DNA from: Aerococcus urinaehominis
GTDB taxonomy: Bacteria; Bacillota; Bacilli; Lactobacillales; Aerococcaceae
Direction of reading: 5' to 3'
DNA: 64,000 bases
Assembly (NCBI RefSeq): GCF_001543245.1
Contig: NZ_CP014163.1
Coordinates: 1,594,387 to 1,658,386 of the forward strand
The notes beneath the pieces were generated by a model, which saw only the letters and a program-made list of their open reading frames with translations, ran no database searches and was not told where the DNA came from. The first letter of the stretch is position 1. Each line of letters opens with the position of its first letter. Position numbers and translations under genes: made by a program. Positions 63,667 to 64,000 of the stretch are shown in pieces.

Positions 63667-64000
63667 TTGAAAGAAAAAGACTTACTAAATTTAGTAGAGG
63701 GAAAAGGGATTGAATTAAAAAAAGCTGAAGGGGGGTTACCAAAATCATTATGGGAGACCTATTCAGCTTTTGCTAATACAGATGGTGGAATAATTTATTT
63801 AGGAATTGATGAGAAAGAGCACAAGGTAACAGGATTAAAAAATCCAGATAAAATTAGGGAAGATTTGTTTAATACAGCGAATAATCCCCATAAAGTTAGT
63901 TATAATTTATTGACTAACGATAATGTAGATGTTATTTATACTAACTCAGACAAAGCAGTCCTAAAAATAGTTATACCTGAGGCCCCGTATCAGCAAAAAC
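63667..64000 (+). CDS. AlbA_2 (Schlafen-like) domain protein, 5' part
   Basis: Partial at the window end. A TTG start after a GTGGAGGG site gives a protein with the AlbA_2 putative DNA-binding domain typical of RecG-like helicase-family regulators: [31 protein letters not shown] (about 11-41), [15 protein letters not shown] and [12 protein letters not shown]. At least 111 codons are open. Such proteins are often accessory or defence-associated, and the AT-rich composition fits a second mobile region. The rest of the gene is not visible. Confidence 0.8.
   Translation, partial: MKEKDLLNLVEGKGIELKKAEGGLPKSLWETYSAFANTDGGIIYLGIDEKEHKVTGLKNPDKIREDLFNTANNPHKVSYNLLTNDNVDVIYTNSDKAVLKIVIPEAPYQQK

Overview
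The window looks like a chromosomal stretch of a low-to-mid GC Gram-positive coccus of the Lactobacillales. The evidence is the Gram-positive mevalonate operon (mvk-mvaD-mvaK2-fni), lipobox-type binding proteins, strong AGGAGG ribosome binding sites, a CodY-like box and a Pht-type histidine triad lipoprotein. An Aerococcaceae member (Aerococcus or Abiotrophia type) would fit, but the species cannot be fixed from sequence alone. No rRNA, tRNA or CRISPR was seen.

Layout. 1-9.4 kb: azlCD branched-chain amino acid exporter, a 126-bp tandem hairpin array split by an IS256-family element, the mevalonate operon (minus strand) and guaA. 9.4-17.1 kb: a tightly packed seven-gene operon with a polar amino acid ABC importer, an MmgE/PrpD protein, a fumarase-superfamily C-N lyase, a GNAT and a class II fumarase. 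Together these suggest uptake and cleavage of an aspartate-adduct (iminodisuccinate-like) compound to fumarate. 17.1-27.8 kb: an AT-rich island that looks transferred and partly decayed. It holds small HTH regulators (one intact, one relic), a type III restriction-modification pair broken by a deletion and by frameshifts at A-runs, an intact two-gene nuclease plus SMC-like ATPase pair (ABC-3C/Lamassu-like defence), and relics of an FtsX permease, a Fic protein and an amidohydrolase. 28-38.7 kb: a siderophore-binding-like protein without a signal peptide, an ISL3-family element with 8-bp target duplication, a second polar amino acid ABC importer, a MacB-like ABC exporter, a TPR/HhH protein and a CPBP protease. 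38.7-50.3 kb: BrnQ and the LivJHMGF importer, flanked by hairpin arrays. 50.3-57.3 kb: a divergent phosphoesterase, YjdM, a membrane-anchored unknown, and a zinc-binding lipoprotein pair. 57.5-63.4 kb: an aromatic amino acid operon (aroC-aroA-aroK-MFS-pheA) behind a leader that encodes a Tyr/Phe-rich peptide followed by competing RNA structures and a terminator. The window ends inside an AlbA_2-domain gene.

Two themes are unusual. (1) The intergenic regions carry tandem arrays of short hairpins. Four array families have their own fixed periods (126, 72, 73/146 and 62 bp), and a fifth, larger cruciform-like element recurs three times. All four copies of a nearly identical IS256-family element sit inside four different arrays, each with target duplications, and a 63-bp palindromic remnant of its end lies exactly where one array type switches to another. 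(2) The aro operon leader looks like ribosome-mediated attenuation, which is uncommon in Firmicutes, where T-boxes are usual.
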